A stretch of DNA of 64,000 nt from Alphaproteobacteria bacterium (GCA_947473805.1 CANJGB010000005.1:1-64000); one strand, 5' to 3'. Counted from the stretch's first letter, positions 28,563 to 38,242 are shown. A program made the numbers and translations. Notes: generated by a model from the sequence alone, not told the origin.

Positions 28563-28989
28563 GCCTTTTCATCGTCATGCCCGGCGTGTTCCGGCCTTCC
28601 GCGCCTTCGGTTTCCGCCATTTTTGAAATTTTCTTTAGAAAGTGGCGGATTTCCGCCGTTTTCCGTCCGGCTTCCAGCTTATTTCCGCTATTTCCCGCTT
28701 AGATTCGGCAGGTCTCGCCTAGATTCGCCGTCCCCCGCTTAGATTCCGCAGCTTTCGCTTATCCGCGCTACGCCGCGCGGACGTGGTTTGGGCGGGGTCA
28801 GAGCCTCGATTTTACCGATGTCAAAGAGCGAGCCGGGCCATGGCGGACGGACTTGAAACCATGACATAAAATAGGAATAAAGTCAATACCTGGCTGTGCC
28901 AAAAGCTGGGCGAAAAATTTCGGAAAGATGTCGTTTCTACTCGCCTCGAAGAATCGCAAGAGTTTTCCGGCATTAGGTAGCAAACGCAC
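28563..28989. other. Non-coding, compositionally odd stretch between purH region and 28990
   Basis: About 430 bp without a credible gene. 28614-28648 holds an inverted repeat (CCGCCA ... TGGCGG) in an AT-rich setting. 28676-28775 holds a degenerate 20-bp tandem repeat. 28798-28985 is distinctly poorer in GC than the surroundings, including a patch with ACATAAAATAGGAATAAAG. Short frames there have no coding character. GGGGTCAGAGCC at 28794 resembles sequence seen at ends of some transposon remnants. It looks like decayed mobile or foreign DNA; that is inference. Confidence 0.5.
28676..28775. repeat. Degenerate 20-bp tandem repeat, about five units
   Basis: Five consecutive 20-base units begin at 28676, 28696, 28716, 28736 and 28756. 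Units two to four start CGC(T/C)TAGATTC and then vary; unit one starts AGCTTATTTC and unit five CGCTTATCCG. The period is exact at 20, close to two helical turns, which places each TTAGATTC box on the same DNA face. No gene is read through it. Confidence 0.65.
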
Positions 28990-29265
28990 CTAGTTTGTTT
29001 TGGGCAACCTGAAGATACGGCACAGCCCATATGCAGCGGCACAGATGCCCACCAGCCACACCGTTGCGGACAGGATGCCCTCCTGCTCTGGCGTAATGTA
29101 AACCCAAGAATTGCCACCCCGGAAAACAGCCATCATTTGCGTCTGGCCGGTCTGTGGGTTGACCGTGAGAGAGCCGGTCATGGCGAAGTAGCCCAGCGCC
29201 GCGAACGCGCCGATGATGGCGGCGGCGGTCGCCAGTTTCAGAACCTGTTCGATTCTCTGGCCCAT
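28990..29265 (-). CDS. Two-helix membrane protein of unknown function (91 aa)
   Basis: An ATG start gives 91 residues with two transmembrane helices, LATAAAIIGAFAALGYFAM (about 11-29) and ILSATVWLVGICAAAYGLCRIF (about 64-85), joined by a hydrophilic loop VNPQTGQTQMMAVFRGGNSWVYITPEQ that would face the periplasm. No family is recognised. It neighbours an atypical AT-rich stretch, which may point to acquisition by transfer. The hydropathy pattern and loop look genuine. Confidence 0.6.
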   Translation of the reverse strand: MGQRIEQVLKLATAAAIIGAFAALGYFAMTGSLTVNPQTGQTQMMAVFRGGNSWVYITPEQEGILSATVWLVGICAAAYGLCRIFRLPKTN

Positions 29266-29452
29266 CGGGCAAGCCTACCAATGCTATCTGCTGCCGCAAA
29301 GGCGCGGATGCCGGGTCAAGCCCGGGCATGACGATGGGGAAATACGGTAGTCCGTGATCACCCGACAGCACCGCCGCCAGTCGCGCAGGGAGATGTGGCG
29401 AGCGGGCGGTGTGCCGCGCTAGGGTTGCGCTGTATCGCACGGGGGACACAGC

Positions 29453-29773
29453 ATGATTCTCACCACCACGGACGGCGTCGAGGGACGCCGCATCGTCGAG
29501 TACAAGGGCCTGGTCGCCGGGCAGGCGATCTATGGCGCCAATTTCATGAAGGACTTCTTCGCCGGCATCCGCGACGTGGTGGGCGGGCGTTCGGGCGGCT
29601 ACGAGAAGGTGGTCGCGGGCGGCCGGCAGGCGGCGCTGGAGGACATGGCCGAGCAGGCCAGGGCGCTGGGCGCGGACGCGGTGATCGGCATCGACCTGGA
29701 TTTCGAGACCATGGGCGGCAAGGGTTCGATGCTGATGGTCAGCGCCACCGGCACGGCGGTGAAGCTGGGATAG
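29453..29773 (+). CDS. YbjQ/UPF0145 family protein
   Basis: A 106-aa protein of the UPF0145 ('heavy-metal binding domain') family, a small homopentameric alpha/beta fold of uncertain role. The diagnostic layout is clear: [64 protein letters not shown] and a hydrophobic end [13 protein letters not shown]. Length is standard. It is followed directly by the second palindromic repeat. Confidence 0.93.
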   Translation: MILTTTDGVEGRRIVEYKGLVAGQAIYGANFMKDFFAGIRDVVGGRSGGYEKVVAGGRQAALEDMAEQARALGADAVIGIDLDFETMGGKGSMLMVSATGTAVKLG

Positions 29774-29871
29774 GTGCACCGCCTCACGCTTCGACGAGCT
29801 CAGCATGAGGCTGCTTATAAATCTATGAAGTCGTCCTCATCCTGAGCCCGTCGAAGGGTGGGGACGTGTAC
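29774..29871. repeat. ~98-bp palindromic intergenic repeat, copy 2
   Basis: The same element as at 2309-2405, and in the same orientation: GTGCACCGCCTCACGCTTCG on the left, CCTGAGCCCGTCGAAGGGTG on the right, with a variable AT-rich centre. The arms agree with copy 1 at nearly every position while the centres differ, so selection or recent spread acts on the arms. It begins at the base after the UPF0145 stop and ends 6 bp before the MFS gene's stop, again between converging genes. Confidence 0.85.
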
Positions 29872-29876
29872 GGGTG

Positions 29877-31268
29877 CTAGCGCTCCTCGCGCACGCGGGT
29901 CAGCAGGATGAAACCCACGGCGAGGAAAATGACCACCACGACGCCGGCGGCGCGCTGGCTCATGAAATATTGCGTGGCCACCGCGATGCAGAACGGCGCC
30001 ATGAAGGTGGTCGCCTTGCCCGACAGCGCGTACAGGCCATAGAACTCACCCGCCATGCCCGGCGGCGCGAGACGGCCCATCATGGTGCGGCTGGCGGCCT
30101 GCATCGGCCCCATGCCGAGGCCGAGGATGACGGCGAAGACGAAGAAAATCTTTTCCTGGATCGAGCCGAACAGCGCGCCGCCGGCAACCTTGGCCGGCAG
30201 GTCGAGCACGAAGAGCGCCGAGGTCGCCGTCACCGACACGATGCCGATGGTGGCGATGGTGACCAATACGATGGCCAGCTGCACCGTGCGCTTGGACCCC
30301 AGGCGGTCGTCCAGCGTGCCGCCGACAAAGGCGGCGATGGCGGCGACGGTGGTGAGCAGGATGCCGAAAATGCCGAGCTCGGTCGTGCCCCAGCCAAAGG
30401 TGCCGGCGGCATAGATGCCGCCCAGCGCGATAACGGCGGCGAGGCCGTCATTGTAGATCATGTAGGCGGCGAGGAAGGTCGTCGGGTTGCGGTACTTGCG
30501 GAGCTGCCGCACGGTGTCGACCAGGCGGCGCATGCCCTCGCGCGCGGCAGCGACGCGGCCGAGGCCGCTGTGCACGATGTCGGGCGTGAACAGGAACATC
30601 GGCACGACGAACACGACCAGCCACAATGCGGAGGCCGGACCGGTGAGCCGTTCGGCGGCGGCGGTGGCGCGGTCGAGACCGAACAAGGCCTGTCCCTCGG
30701 GCGGGGTGATGCCGATCAGTTCCGGGCGGCTGATGATGAGGATGGCGACCAGCGCGATGATGCCGCCGACATAGCCCATGGCCCAGCCGGCGCCCGACAG
30801 GCGGCCGATGCGTTCGGGCCGCACCAGGCTGGGCAGCAGCGCGTTGTTGAACACGATGGAAAATTCCGCGCCGATGGTGGCGATGACCAGAGCCACGGCG
30901 ACCGGCAGCACCAGGTCAGGCCGGTTCGGATAGGCCCACCACAGGCCGATACAGCCGATGACCGTCAGCACCTGGAAGAACAGGATGTAGCCCTTGCGGC
31001 GGCCGGACGCGTCGGCCATGGCGCCGAGGAAGGGGCTGAGGATCGCGATGATCAGGCCGGCGGCGGATTGCGTATAGCCGTAGATCGCCTGGCCGCGCAC
31101 CGGATCGCCCACCATCTGCGCCGCGAAATAGGGCGCGAAGATGAAGGTGGTGACGATGGTGAAGAACGGCTGGTTGGCCCAGTCGAACATCACCCAGCCG
31201 AAGCGGCCGAGGAACGAGGCCTCGCGTGGCGGTGGTGCTGCGTGCGGTTGCGCCGCGGTTCCCGTCAT
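29877..31268 (-). CDS. MFS transporter, UMF1/Atg22-like
   Basis: A 463-aa membrane protein with about 12 hydrophobic helices. The N-terminus FGWVMFDWANQPFFTIVTTFIFAPYFA and SPFLGAMADASGRRKGYILFFQ are characteristic of the UMF1 (vacuole effluxer Atg22-like) branch of the major facilitator superfamily. In bacteria the substrates are unknown. The ATG at 31268 overlaps the TGA of the glutamate dehydrogenase (ATGA), so translation is coupled; a role in amino acid export linked to glutamate catabolism is possible, by context only. Confidence 0.92.
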   Translation of the reverse strand: MTGTAAQPHAAPPPREASFLGRFGWVMFDWANQPFFTIVTTFIFAPYFAAQMVGDPVRGQAIYGYTQSAAGLIIAILSPFLGAMADASGRRKGYILFFQVLTVIGCIGLWWAYPNRPDLVLPVAVALVIATIGAEFSIVFNNALLPSLVRPERIGRLSGAGWAMGYVGGIIALVAILIISRPELIGITPPEGQALFGLDRATAAAERLTGPASALWLVVFVVPMFLFTPDIVHSGLGRVAAAREGMRRLVDTVRQLRKYRNPTTFLAAYMIYNDGLAAVIALGGIYAAGTFGWGTTELGIFGILLTTVAAIAAFVGGTLDDRLGSKRTVQLAIVLVTIATIGIVSVTATSALFVLDLPAKVAGGALFGSIQEKIFFVFAVILGLGMGPMQAASRTMMGRLAPPGMAGEFYGLYALSGKATTFMAPFCIAVATQYFMSQRAAGVVVVIFLAVGFILLTRVREER

Positions 31269-34200
31269 GCCGCCGTGGATATCAGGGTGCCGATGGCCCG
31301 TCCAGCAATGGCGAGGCGCGCGAGGTCGAGCACGCCGCCGTGGCGCATCTCGCCGAGCAGCGCATCGATGCGGCCGACCGGGACCTCGCGTGTCCTGGCC
31401 CAGGCGTCGAGCAGTGCCTCGGGCTTGCCCGTGCCCTCGACCGCCTGGGCGCTGAGCGTGCGCTGGGCGGCGTCGAGGTCGTCGACCAGCGCGCCGATGG
31501 CGCGGGCCTCCCACTCGTTCGCGGGTTTGATGTCCGATGCGGCGGTGCGCAGCCAGTCGAAGCCGAAGCGCGCGCCGGACGCGAACCAGATGGCAGCGAC
31601 GGCGGGCACATCTTTCCCCGACTTGCGCGCGGCGGCGACGATGTCGAACGAGGCGCGCAGCGGTTCAAGATCGGCAATGGCGCCGGCGAGGTCGGCCGGC
31701 ACGCCGCCGGCCACGAGCGTATTGAGACGCTGGCTGCGCGCCTCGACCGCGGGTCCCTTGAGATCCCCGGCCAGCACGGTACGCAGCGCGGCGATGCCGG
31801 GCTTGTAGGCCTCGACCGTCGGGCCGATCTCGACCTTGCCGCTGCGGTGGCGGAGCAGCCAGAAGATGCCGTGCTTGTGCAGGCCGCGCACGGCATTGGA
31901 CATGTCGGTCTGCAGGCTTGCAGCGACCTTGTTGTCGAGCGCCTCGATCCCCGCCCACAGTGGCCGCAGGTCGAACACGTCACGCACCACGGAATAGGCG
32001 CGCGCAATGTCGCCGGCGTCGGCGCGGGTTTCGTCCTGCACCTCGTTGACGAAGGTGATGCCGGCGCGGTTGACCATGGAGTTCGCCGTCGCGGTCGCCA
32101 CGATCTCGCGCCGCAGGCGGTGCTTGCCGATGGCGTCGCCGAACTGGCGGCGCAGCGGACGCGGAAAATACTTGCGCAGTTCGGTGGCGAAGTACGGATC
32201 GTCCGGCAGGTCGCTGGCCAGCAGGTCCTCGTACAGCGACATCTTGGCATAGGCGAGCAGCACGGCGAGTTCAGGCCGGGTCAGGTTGCGCCCGCTTTCG
32301 CCCAGTTCGGCATCGGGTGGCAGGTATTCGACCGCGCGGTCGAGGCGGTTGCGCTTTTCCAGCGCCTGCATGAAGCGGCGCTGCTTGGCGCGGGCGCCGG
32401 AGCCTTGCGCCTGCGCGGCGGTCAGCGCCTGGCCCTGCAGGTAATTGTCCTGCAGCACCTGCAGACCCAGTTCTTCGGTCATCTCGTCCAGCAGCTTGTC
32501 GCGCTGCTTCAGGGTCATGTCGCCCTCGGCCATGATGCCCTGCAGCAGGATCTTGATATTGACCTCGTGGTCGGAACAATCGACGCCGGCGGAATTGTCG
32601 ATGGCGTCGGTGTTGAGGCGCACGCCGTTCAGCGCGCATTCGATGCGGCCACGCTGGGTGAAGCCCAGATTGCCGCCCTCGCCCACCACCCTGGCCCGCA
32701 GGTCGCGGCCATCGACGCGCAACACGTCATTGGCGCGGTCGCCGGCGGCGGCGTTGCTTTCGGTCGACGCCTTCACATAGGTGCCGATGCCGCCGACATA
32801 GAGCAGGTCGACCTCGGCCTTGAGCAGGCGCTGGATCAGCTCGGCGGGGGTCAGGGCCTCTTCACCGATGCCGAACAGCTGGCGCATCTCGGCGGTGAGT
32901 TTCAGCGACTTGGCCTTGCGGTCGAATACCGCGCCGCCGGTCGAGATCAGCTTCGCGTCGTAATCGGCCCAGGACGAGCGCGGCAGTTCGAACAGGCGCT
33001 TGCGTTCGGCCCAGCTGGCGGCCGGATCGGGCGACGGGTCGATGAAGATGTTGCGGTGATCGAACGCGGCGACGAGCTTGATGTGCTGCGACAGCAGCAT
33101 GCCGTTGCCGAACACGTCGCCCGACATGTCGCCGATGCCGACGACGGTGAAATCTTCTTCCTGGATGTTCTTGCCCAGTTCGCGGAAGTGGCGCTTGACC
33201 AGTTCCCACGCGCCGCGCGCGGTGATGCCCATCTTCTTGTGGTCGTAGCCGGCCGAGCCGCCGGACGCGAACGCATCGCCCAGCCAGAAGCCGTGCGCGA
33301 CCGACAGGCCGTTGGCGATGTCGGAGAAGGTGGCGGTGCCCTTGTCGGCGGCGACGACGAGGTATGGATCATCGCCATCGAGGCGCACCACATCGGGCGG
33401 GAATACGAGGGTCTGGCCGTTCAGATTGTCGGTGATGTCGAGCAGGGCGCCGATGAACAGCTTGTAGCAGGCAATGCCGTCGGCCTGGACGGCCTCGCGG
33501 TCGCCGCCCGCCGGCGGCTTCATCGGCACGAAGCCGCCCTTGGCGCCAACCGGCACGATGACGGCGTTCTTGACCATCTGCGCCTTGATCAGGCCCAGCA
33601 CTTCGGTGCGGAAATCCTCGCGCCGGTCCGACCAGCGGATGCCGCCGCGCGCGACCTTGCCGCCGCGCAGGTGGATGCCCTCGACACGGGTCGAGTAGAC
33701 GAACACTTCCGTGTACGGGCGCGGCGCCGGCAGCTCGATGATCTTCGAACTGTCGAGCTTGATCGCCACGCACTCCTTTGGCGCGCCATCGGCATTGCGC
33801 TGGTAGAAATTGGTCCGCCATGCCGACTGGATGACATTCAGGAAACGGCGAAGGATGCGGTCCTCGTCGAGGCTGGTGACGCCATCGAGCGCGGCCGCGA
33901 TATCGGCCTCGATCCTGGCGGTGCGCTCATTGCGGGCCGTCTCGCCCTTCGGGTCGAGACGCGCCTCGAACAGGCTGACCATCAGGCGTGCGGTGGCGGG
34001 ATGGGCGTTGAGCGTGCCCTCCATATATTCCTGGCTGAAGGCGATGCCGACCTGGCGCAGATACTTGGCAATCGTGCGCAGCAGCACGACCTCGCGCCAG
34101 TCCAGCCCGGCCAGCAGGACCAGGCGGTTGAAGCCGTCATTTGCGGCAACGCCGCCCCATACCGCGAGCAGGGCCGCCTCGAATGCCGGTTTCAGGCGGT

Positions 34201-36091
34201 CGAGGGCGACGGGCTGGCCGTTGCGGCTTTCGAGCACGAGGTCCTGCACCACGGAGGGCGAGGAATCCTCGTCGATGCGGATGGCATAGGGGCGCTCTTC
34301 CAGCACCCGGAAGCCAAGCCCCTCGATCATCGGCACCACGTCCGACAGCGCGATGGGGCCGCCGCGGTGATAGACCTTGAGCGCGACGTGGTGATCGTCG
34401 GCGCCAATCGGTCGGTACAGGTTCAGCGCCAGCGGCGCCAGATCGCTGAGCGCCTCGACACGGTCGATGTCGTGGCGCGCGACCGCGGCGTCGAACGCCT
34501 CGCGGTAGGATGACGGGAACGCGTTCGCGTAGCGGCGGAACAGCGTGTTGCCGGCCTCCTCGCCATGCGCAGCGCGCAGCACCTCGCCCAGATCGTCGGA
34601 CCAGGCGCGGGCGGCATTGACGAGGCGGGCCTCGATGGCCGGCACGTCGACTTCGCTGGGCCCGGACGCGGGGGTCGAAACGATGAGCAGCAGGCGGGCG
34701 AGCACGTCGTCGCCGATATGGGTGTTGCGGTTGACGACAGTGCCGCCAAAGGCCTCGGTCAGGATGGTCTCGAAGCGGTGGCGCAGGTCGGTCGACCAGC
34801 GGTCGCGCGGCGCGAACACGATGCACGAGGCGAAGCGGCGGAACTGGTCCCATCGCACCAGCAGGCGGATGCGCGGCCGTTCCTGCAGCGCGAGGATTTC
34901 CATGGCGATGCGGAACAGGTCGTCCTCGCCGATCTGGAACAGCTCGTCGCGCGGATAATTGTCGAGGATGTTCTGCAGCGCCTTGCCGTCGTGGCTGCTG
35001 GGCGCGATGCCGGCGCGCTCGATCACCCGGCGCACCTTGCGGCGCAGATAGGGAATGTCGCCGGGCATGCGGCTATAGGCGGCGGAGGTGAACAGGCCGA
35101 CGAAGCGGCGCTCGCCGGTCACGCGGCCCTGGGCATCGAACCGCTTCACGGCGATGTAGTCGAGCGGCACCGGGCGATGCACGGTCGAGCGCGCATTCGC
35201 CTTGAGGATCATCAGCAGTTCGGGGCGCTTGAGGAATTCGCGCGCCTCGGGCGCCATGTCGGCGGCCGAGCGGTCGCTGCCGATCATGCCCATGATGCGC
35301 CGGTGCGGGTCGCGCAGCAGGCCGAGGCCGGAATCCGGCACGACCGTCATGGCGTCGGCATCGGTGCTGGCGCCGAAGTCATTCTCGCGGTAGCCGAGGA
35401 AAGTAAAGTTGTCGGCGCGCATCCAGGCTAGCAGGGCCTTGCCCTCGGCCACTTCTTCGGCCGGCAGCGGCGGCGGCGCGCTGTCGAGCGAGGCCAGGCA
35501 CTGGTCGAGCTTTTCCAGCATCGCCTTCCAGTCGAGGACCCCGGCGCGGACATCGGCCAGCACGTCGCGCAGGCCTGTTTCGAGCGTCGCAAGCGCGGCG
35601 GCGTCGCCATGCTGGTCGATCTCGATATGCATGACGGATTCGATGACCGCATCGGCAGCCGGGGCATCGAGCAGCGCGGTGCGCTTGCCCTTGGCATCGC
35701 GGCGCACGGCGATGACCGGATGGGCCAGAGCGTGGATGGCGATACCGCGTTCGGTAATGGCGGCGGCGACGGAATCGACCAGGAACGGCATGTCGTCGTT
35801 CACGATCTCGACCACCGTATGGCCGGAATGCCAGCCCTGTTCGGTCGTGCGCGGGTTGAAGACGCGGACCTTTACGGTGCCGGGCAGGCGCTCGGCGCCA
35901 AACTTCCACAGGGAAACGGCGGCGCCGGCCATGTCTTCCGGCGGCGCGGCGGCGAGGTCGTCGGCCGGCACGCGGGCGTAAAGCTTGCGGGCAAAGGCCT
36001 CGGCCTCCTGGGCGGCCGGCTTGCCCAGCCGGTCATTCAGCAAGCGGACGATGCGCTCGACCCGGTCGGCGCGTTGCTCCTGCACATTCAT
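31265..36091 (-). CDS. NAD-specific glutamate dehydrogenase, large (~180 kDa) class
   Basis: A 1608-aa protein of the GDH-180 class that oxidatively deaminates glutamate to 2-oxoglutarate. The long N-terminal part carries ACT-like regulatory regions (HTVVEIVNDDMPFLVDSVAAAI; AIRIDEDSSPSVVQDLVLES). The catalytic core has GGKVARGGIRWSDRREDFRTEV, VPVGAKGGFVPMKPP with the catalytic lysine, VVAADKGTATFSD, FTVVGIGDMSGDVFGNGMLL and VVGEGGNLGFTQRGRIE. The ATG at 36091 (MNVQEQRADRVERIVRLLND) is preferred to the longer open frame, whose extra 63 residues are non-family. It is followed in operon by the MFS gene. Confidence 0.96.
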   Translation of the reverse strand: MNVQEQRADRVERIVRLLNDRLGKPAAQEAEAFARKLYARVPADDLAAAPPEDMAGAAVSLWKFGAERLPGTVKVRVFNPRTTEQGWHSGHTVVEIVNDDMPFLVDSVAAAITERGIAIHALAHPVIAVRRDAKGKRTALLDAPAADAVIESVMHIEIDQHGDAAALATLETGLRDVLADVRAGVLDWKAMLEKLDQCLASLDSAPPPLPAEEVAEGKALLAWMRADNFTFLGYRENDFGASTDADAMTVVPDSGLGLLRDPHRRIMGMIGSDRSAADMAPEAREFLKRPELLMILKANARSTVHRPVPLDYIAVKRFDAQGRVTGERRFVGLFTSAAYSRMPGDIPYLRRKVRRVIERAGIAPSSHDGKALQNILDNYPRDELFQIGEDDLFRIAMEILALQERPRIRLLVRWDQFRRFASCIVFAPRDRWSTDLRHRFETILTEAFGGTVVNRNTHIGDDVLARLLLIVSTPASGPSEVDVPAIEARLVNAARAWSDDLGEVLRAAHGEEAGNTLFRRYANAFPSSYREAFDAAVARHDIDRVEALSDLAPLALNLYRPIGADDHHVALKVYHRGGPIALSDVVPMIEGLGFRVLEERPYAIRIDEDSSPSVVQDLVLESRNGQPVALDRLKPAFEAALLAVWGGVAANDGFNRLVLLAGLDWREVVLLRTIAKYLRQVGIAFSQEYMEGTLNAHPATARLMVSLFEARLDPKGETARNERTARIEADIAAALDGVTSLDEDRILRRFLNVIQSAWRTNFYQRNADGAPKECVAIKLDSSKIIELPAPRPYTEVFVYSTRVEGIHLRGGKVARGGIRWSDRREDFRTEVLGLIKAQMVKNAVIVPVGAKGGFVPMKPPAGGDREAVQADGIACYKLFIGALLDITDNLNGQTLVFPPDVVRLDGDDPYLVVAADKGTATFSDIANGLSVAHGFWLGDAFASGGSAGYDHKKMGITARGAWELVKRHFRELGKNIQEEDFTVVGIGDMSGDVFGNGMLLSQHIKLVAAFDHRNIFIDPSPDPAASWAERKRLFELPRSSWADYDAKLISTGGAVFDRKAKSLKLTAEMRQLFGIGEEALTPAELIQRLLKAEVDLLYVGGIGTYVKASTESNAAAGDRANDVLRVDGRDLRARVVGEGGNLGFTQRGRIECALNGVRLNTDAIDNSAGVDCSDHEVNIKILLQGIMAEGDMTLKQRDKLLDEMTEELGLQVLQDNYLQGQALTAAQAQGSGARAKQRRFMQALEKRNRLDRAVEYLPPDAELGESGRNLTRPELAVLLAYAKMSLYEDLLASDLPDDPYFATELRKYFPRPLRRQFGDAIGKHRLRREIVATATANSMVNRAGITFVNEVQDETRADAGDIARAYSVVRDVFDLRPLWAGIEALDNKVAASLQTDMSNAVRGLHKHGIFWLLRHRSGKVEIGPTVEAYKPGIAALRTVLAGDLKGPAVEARSQRLNTLVAGGVPADLAGAIADLEPLRASFDIVAAARKSGKDVPAVAAIWFASGARFGFDWLRTAASDIKPANEWEARAIGALVDDLDAAQRTLSAQAVEGTGKPEALLDAWARTREVPVGRIDALLGEMRHGGVLDLARLAIAGRAIGTLISTAA

Positions 36092-36272
36092 GGCGTTCTC
36101 CCGTTCGGCCCGGCTCTGGCTGGCCAGTATCGGCCCGAAACATGGCCCCTCATGGTTAAGATTACGTGACCCGTCCCCGGCGGGCACCCGCAATTGCGTC
36201 CGGGGCAATCTTGCTTTGGGGCGGCGGGGGGACGAATATCGCGGCGAAAAGACACGTCCTAGGGAGCCAGTT

Positions 36273-37232
36273 TTGCGCACTTTTTCTTATTTTCTTGGCT
36301 TGGCCGGCCTTGTGGCCGCCGCCCTCCCGGCCGCCGCCCAGGACTATCCAAACCGTCCGGTGCGCATCATCGTTCCCTATGCGGTCGGCAGCCCGCTGGA
36401 AATCGAGGCGCGCGCCCTGGGCCAGTTCATGGAACCGCGCCTGAAGCAGCCGTTCATCGTCGAGAACAAGCCGGGCGCGGCGTCGGCCATCGGCACCGAG
36501 CAGGTGGCGAAGTCGGCGCCCGATGGCTACACGCTGATCTATACCGGCGCGGCACTGTCGACCCTGCCGGTCCTGCAGAAGATCAATTTCGATCCGGTGA
36601 AGGATTTCGCCCCGATCTCGATCGTGACCGACTTCGTGTCGGTGCTGGTGACCAACAAGGACACCCCGGCAAACACCCTGAACGAGTTCCTGGCGCTGGC
36701 GAAATCGAAGCCCGGCAAGATGAACTATGCCTCGGCGGGCCGCGGCTCGATCCTGCTGTCGATCGAGGCGCTGAAGAAGTCGGCCGGCGTCGACATGCTG
36801 GAAGTGCCCTATTCGGGCCAGGGCGCGTACATCCCGGCGCTGATGAGCAACGACGTGCAGCTGGCCATGGCCTCGGCCGGGTCGATCAAGCAGAACGTCG
36901 ATGCCGGCGCGCTGAAGATCCTGGTCGTGCTGAATCCGCAGCGGGTAGCCCAGTTGCCGGGCATCCCGACCAGCAAGGAGCTGGGCTATGACCGCACGAT
37001 CACGTCCAGCTGGAACGGCCTGCTGGCCCCCGCCGGCACGCCGAAGGCGATCCTCGACAAGCTGGCCAACGAAGTGAAGGCCTATGTCGCGACCGACGCG
37101 GTGAAGCAGCGGGCCCAGACCTCGATCTTCATTCCGGTCGGTTCGACGCCGGAAGAGTTCAAGGCGCGCATCGAGAACGACACCCGCATCTGGCAGTCGA
37201 TCGCGAAGGACATCAACCTGCAGCCGGAATAG
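36273..37232 (+). CDS. TctC/Bug-type tripartite tricarboxylate transporter binding protein, copy 1
   Basis: A 319-aa periplasmic protein. TTG at 36273 is the start, since AGGGAG lies 6 bases upstream and it opens a signal peptide (ending ALPAAAQ). Bug-family landmarks are present: YPNRPVRIIVPYAVGSPLEIEARAL, KSAPDGYTLIYTG, FDPVKDFAPIS, NYASAGRGSILLSIEALK and VPYSGQGAYIPALMSNDVQ. No TctA/TctB membrane genes are nearby. Bug proteins bind carboxylates or amides and are often orphans in large expansions. A paralogue follows 38 bp later. Confidence 0.92.
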   Translation: MRTFSYFLGLAGLVAAALPAAAQDYPNRPVRIIVPYAVGSPLEIEARALGQFMEPRLKQPFIVENKPGAASAIGTEQVAKSAPDGYTLIYTGAALSTLPVLQKINFDPVKDFAPISIVTDFVSVLVTNKDTPANTLNEFLALAKSKPGKMNYASAGRGSILLSIEALKKSAGVDMLEVPYSGQGAYIPALMSNDVQLAMASAGSIKQNVDAGALKILVVLNPQRVAQLPGIPTSKELGYDRTITSSWNGLLAPAGTPKAILDKLANEVKAYVATDAVKQRAQTSIFIPVGSTPEEFKARIENDTRIWQSIAKDINLQPE

Positions 37233-37270
37233 GCGCAGGCGACGCATAAAAACAAAACAGGGAGGAAATA

Positions 37271-38242
37271 ATGAAAAAGATGAAAGGCGCCGCACTCGCG
37301 GCGGCGGTCGCGGTATTCGGTCTTCTGACCCATGCCGCGACCGCACAGGAGTTTCCCAACAAGCCGATCAAGGTGATCGTCCCGTTCACCGGCGGTAATC
37401 CGTTCGAGCTGGAGGCGCGGTCCTTTTTCGCCTTCGCCGAGCCGCGGCTGAAACAGCCGGGCATTGTCGAATCGCGGCCGGGCGGCGGTTCCGCCATCGG
37501 CATCGACGCGGTCGTACGCTCGCCCGCCGACGGCTACACCCTGTTATGGACCGGTGCGTCGCTGTCGCAGATCAAGTTCCTGCAGAAAAACCTGCCGTTC
37601 GATCCGGTGAAGGACCTGGTGCCGGTCTCGCTGGTCGGCGAGGTGGCCACACTTGTCGTCATCAACAAGGCGGTGCCGGCCAAGACCTGGGCCGAGTTCG
37701 TGGCCTATGCCAAGGCCAATCCGGGCAAGCTGAACTACGGTTCGGCGGGGCGCTCGTCGGTCATGCTGGCGACCGAGGCGCTGAAGGCGGAGAGCGGCAT
37801 CAACCTGCTGGAAGTGCCCTATGGCGGTTCGGCCGCCTATACCCAGGCGCTGCTGCAGAACCAGGTGCAGCTGGCCATGTCGGCGGCCAGCAGCGTGAAG
37901 CAGCACATCGACAGCGGGGATTTGCGTGCGCTGATGGTGATCGGCAACCGCAAGGTGCCGCAGATGCCCGACCTGCCGACCTCAGCGGAGCTGGGCATCA
38001 AGTCGCTGCGTTCGTTCGCGTGGAGCGGCGTGCTGGCGCCGGCGGGCACGCCGAAGGCAGTGGTCGACAAGCTGGCCGCCGAGTTCGCCGCCTATGCCAA
38101 GACCGAGGAGGCGCAGAAGCGCGCCACCGCGACGATCTTCACCCTGGTCGGCTCGACGCCGGAGGAGTTCCGCCAGGTGATCGAGACGGACTCCAAGGCC
38201 TGGGAAGCGGTCGCCAAGGCGATCAACCTGCAACCCGAATAG
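37271..38242 (+). CDS. TctC/Bug-type binding protein, copy 2
   Basis: A 323-aa paralogue of the preceding gene, with signal peptide ending HAATAQ and the same landmarks (FPNKPIKVIVPFTGGNPFELEAR, RSPADGYTLLWTG, FDPVKDLVPVS, NYGSAGRSSVMLATEALK). AGGGAGGAAATA precedes the ATG, a strong ribosome binding site. Pocket loops differ between copies (GGNPFELE against AVGSPLEIE), so ligands may differ. The two amidohydrolase paralogues downstream make a catabolic link plausible. Confidence 0.92.
   Translation: MKKMKGAALAAAVAVFGLLTHAATAQEFPNKPIKVIVPFTGGNPFELEARSFFAFAEPRLKQPGIVESRPGGGSAIGIDAVVRSPADGYTLLWTGASLSQIKFLQKNLPFDPVKDLVPVSLVGEVATLVVINKAVPAKTWAEFVAYAKANPGKLNYGSAGRSSVMLATEALKAESGINLLEVPYGGSAAYTQALLQNQVQLAMSAASSVKQHIDSGDLRALMVIGNRKVPQMPDLPTSAELGIKSLRSFAWSGVLAPAGTPKAVVDKLAAEFAAYAKTEEAQKRATATIFTLVGSTPEEFRQVIETDSKAWEAVAKAINLQPE

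Noticed and set aside
28676-28775. CRISPR array
   Set aside because: The 20-bp units are directly adjacent with no unique spacers and are degenerate; no cas genes are nearby.
28798-28989. 63-aa minus-strand frame in the AT-rich patch
   Set aside because: No ribosome binding site, no domain and no coding bias; it lies in what looks like decayed DNA.
31226-34513. 1095-aa open frame on the plus strand opposite the glutamate dehydrogenase
   Set aside because: It is an antisense shadow of a high-GC gene whose minus-strand product matches the NAD-GDH family over its full length; the shadow peptide is Arg/His/Gly-rich with no domain.
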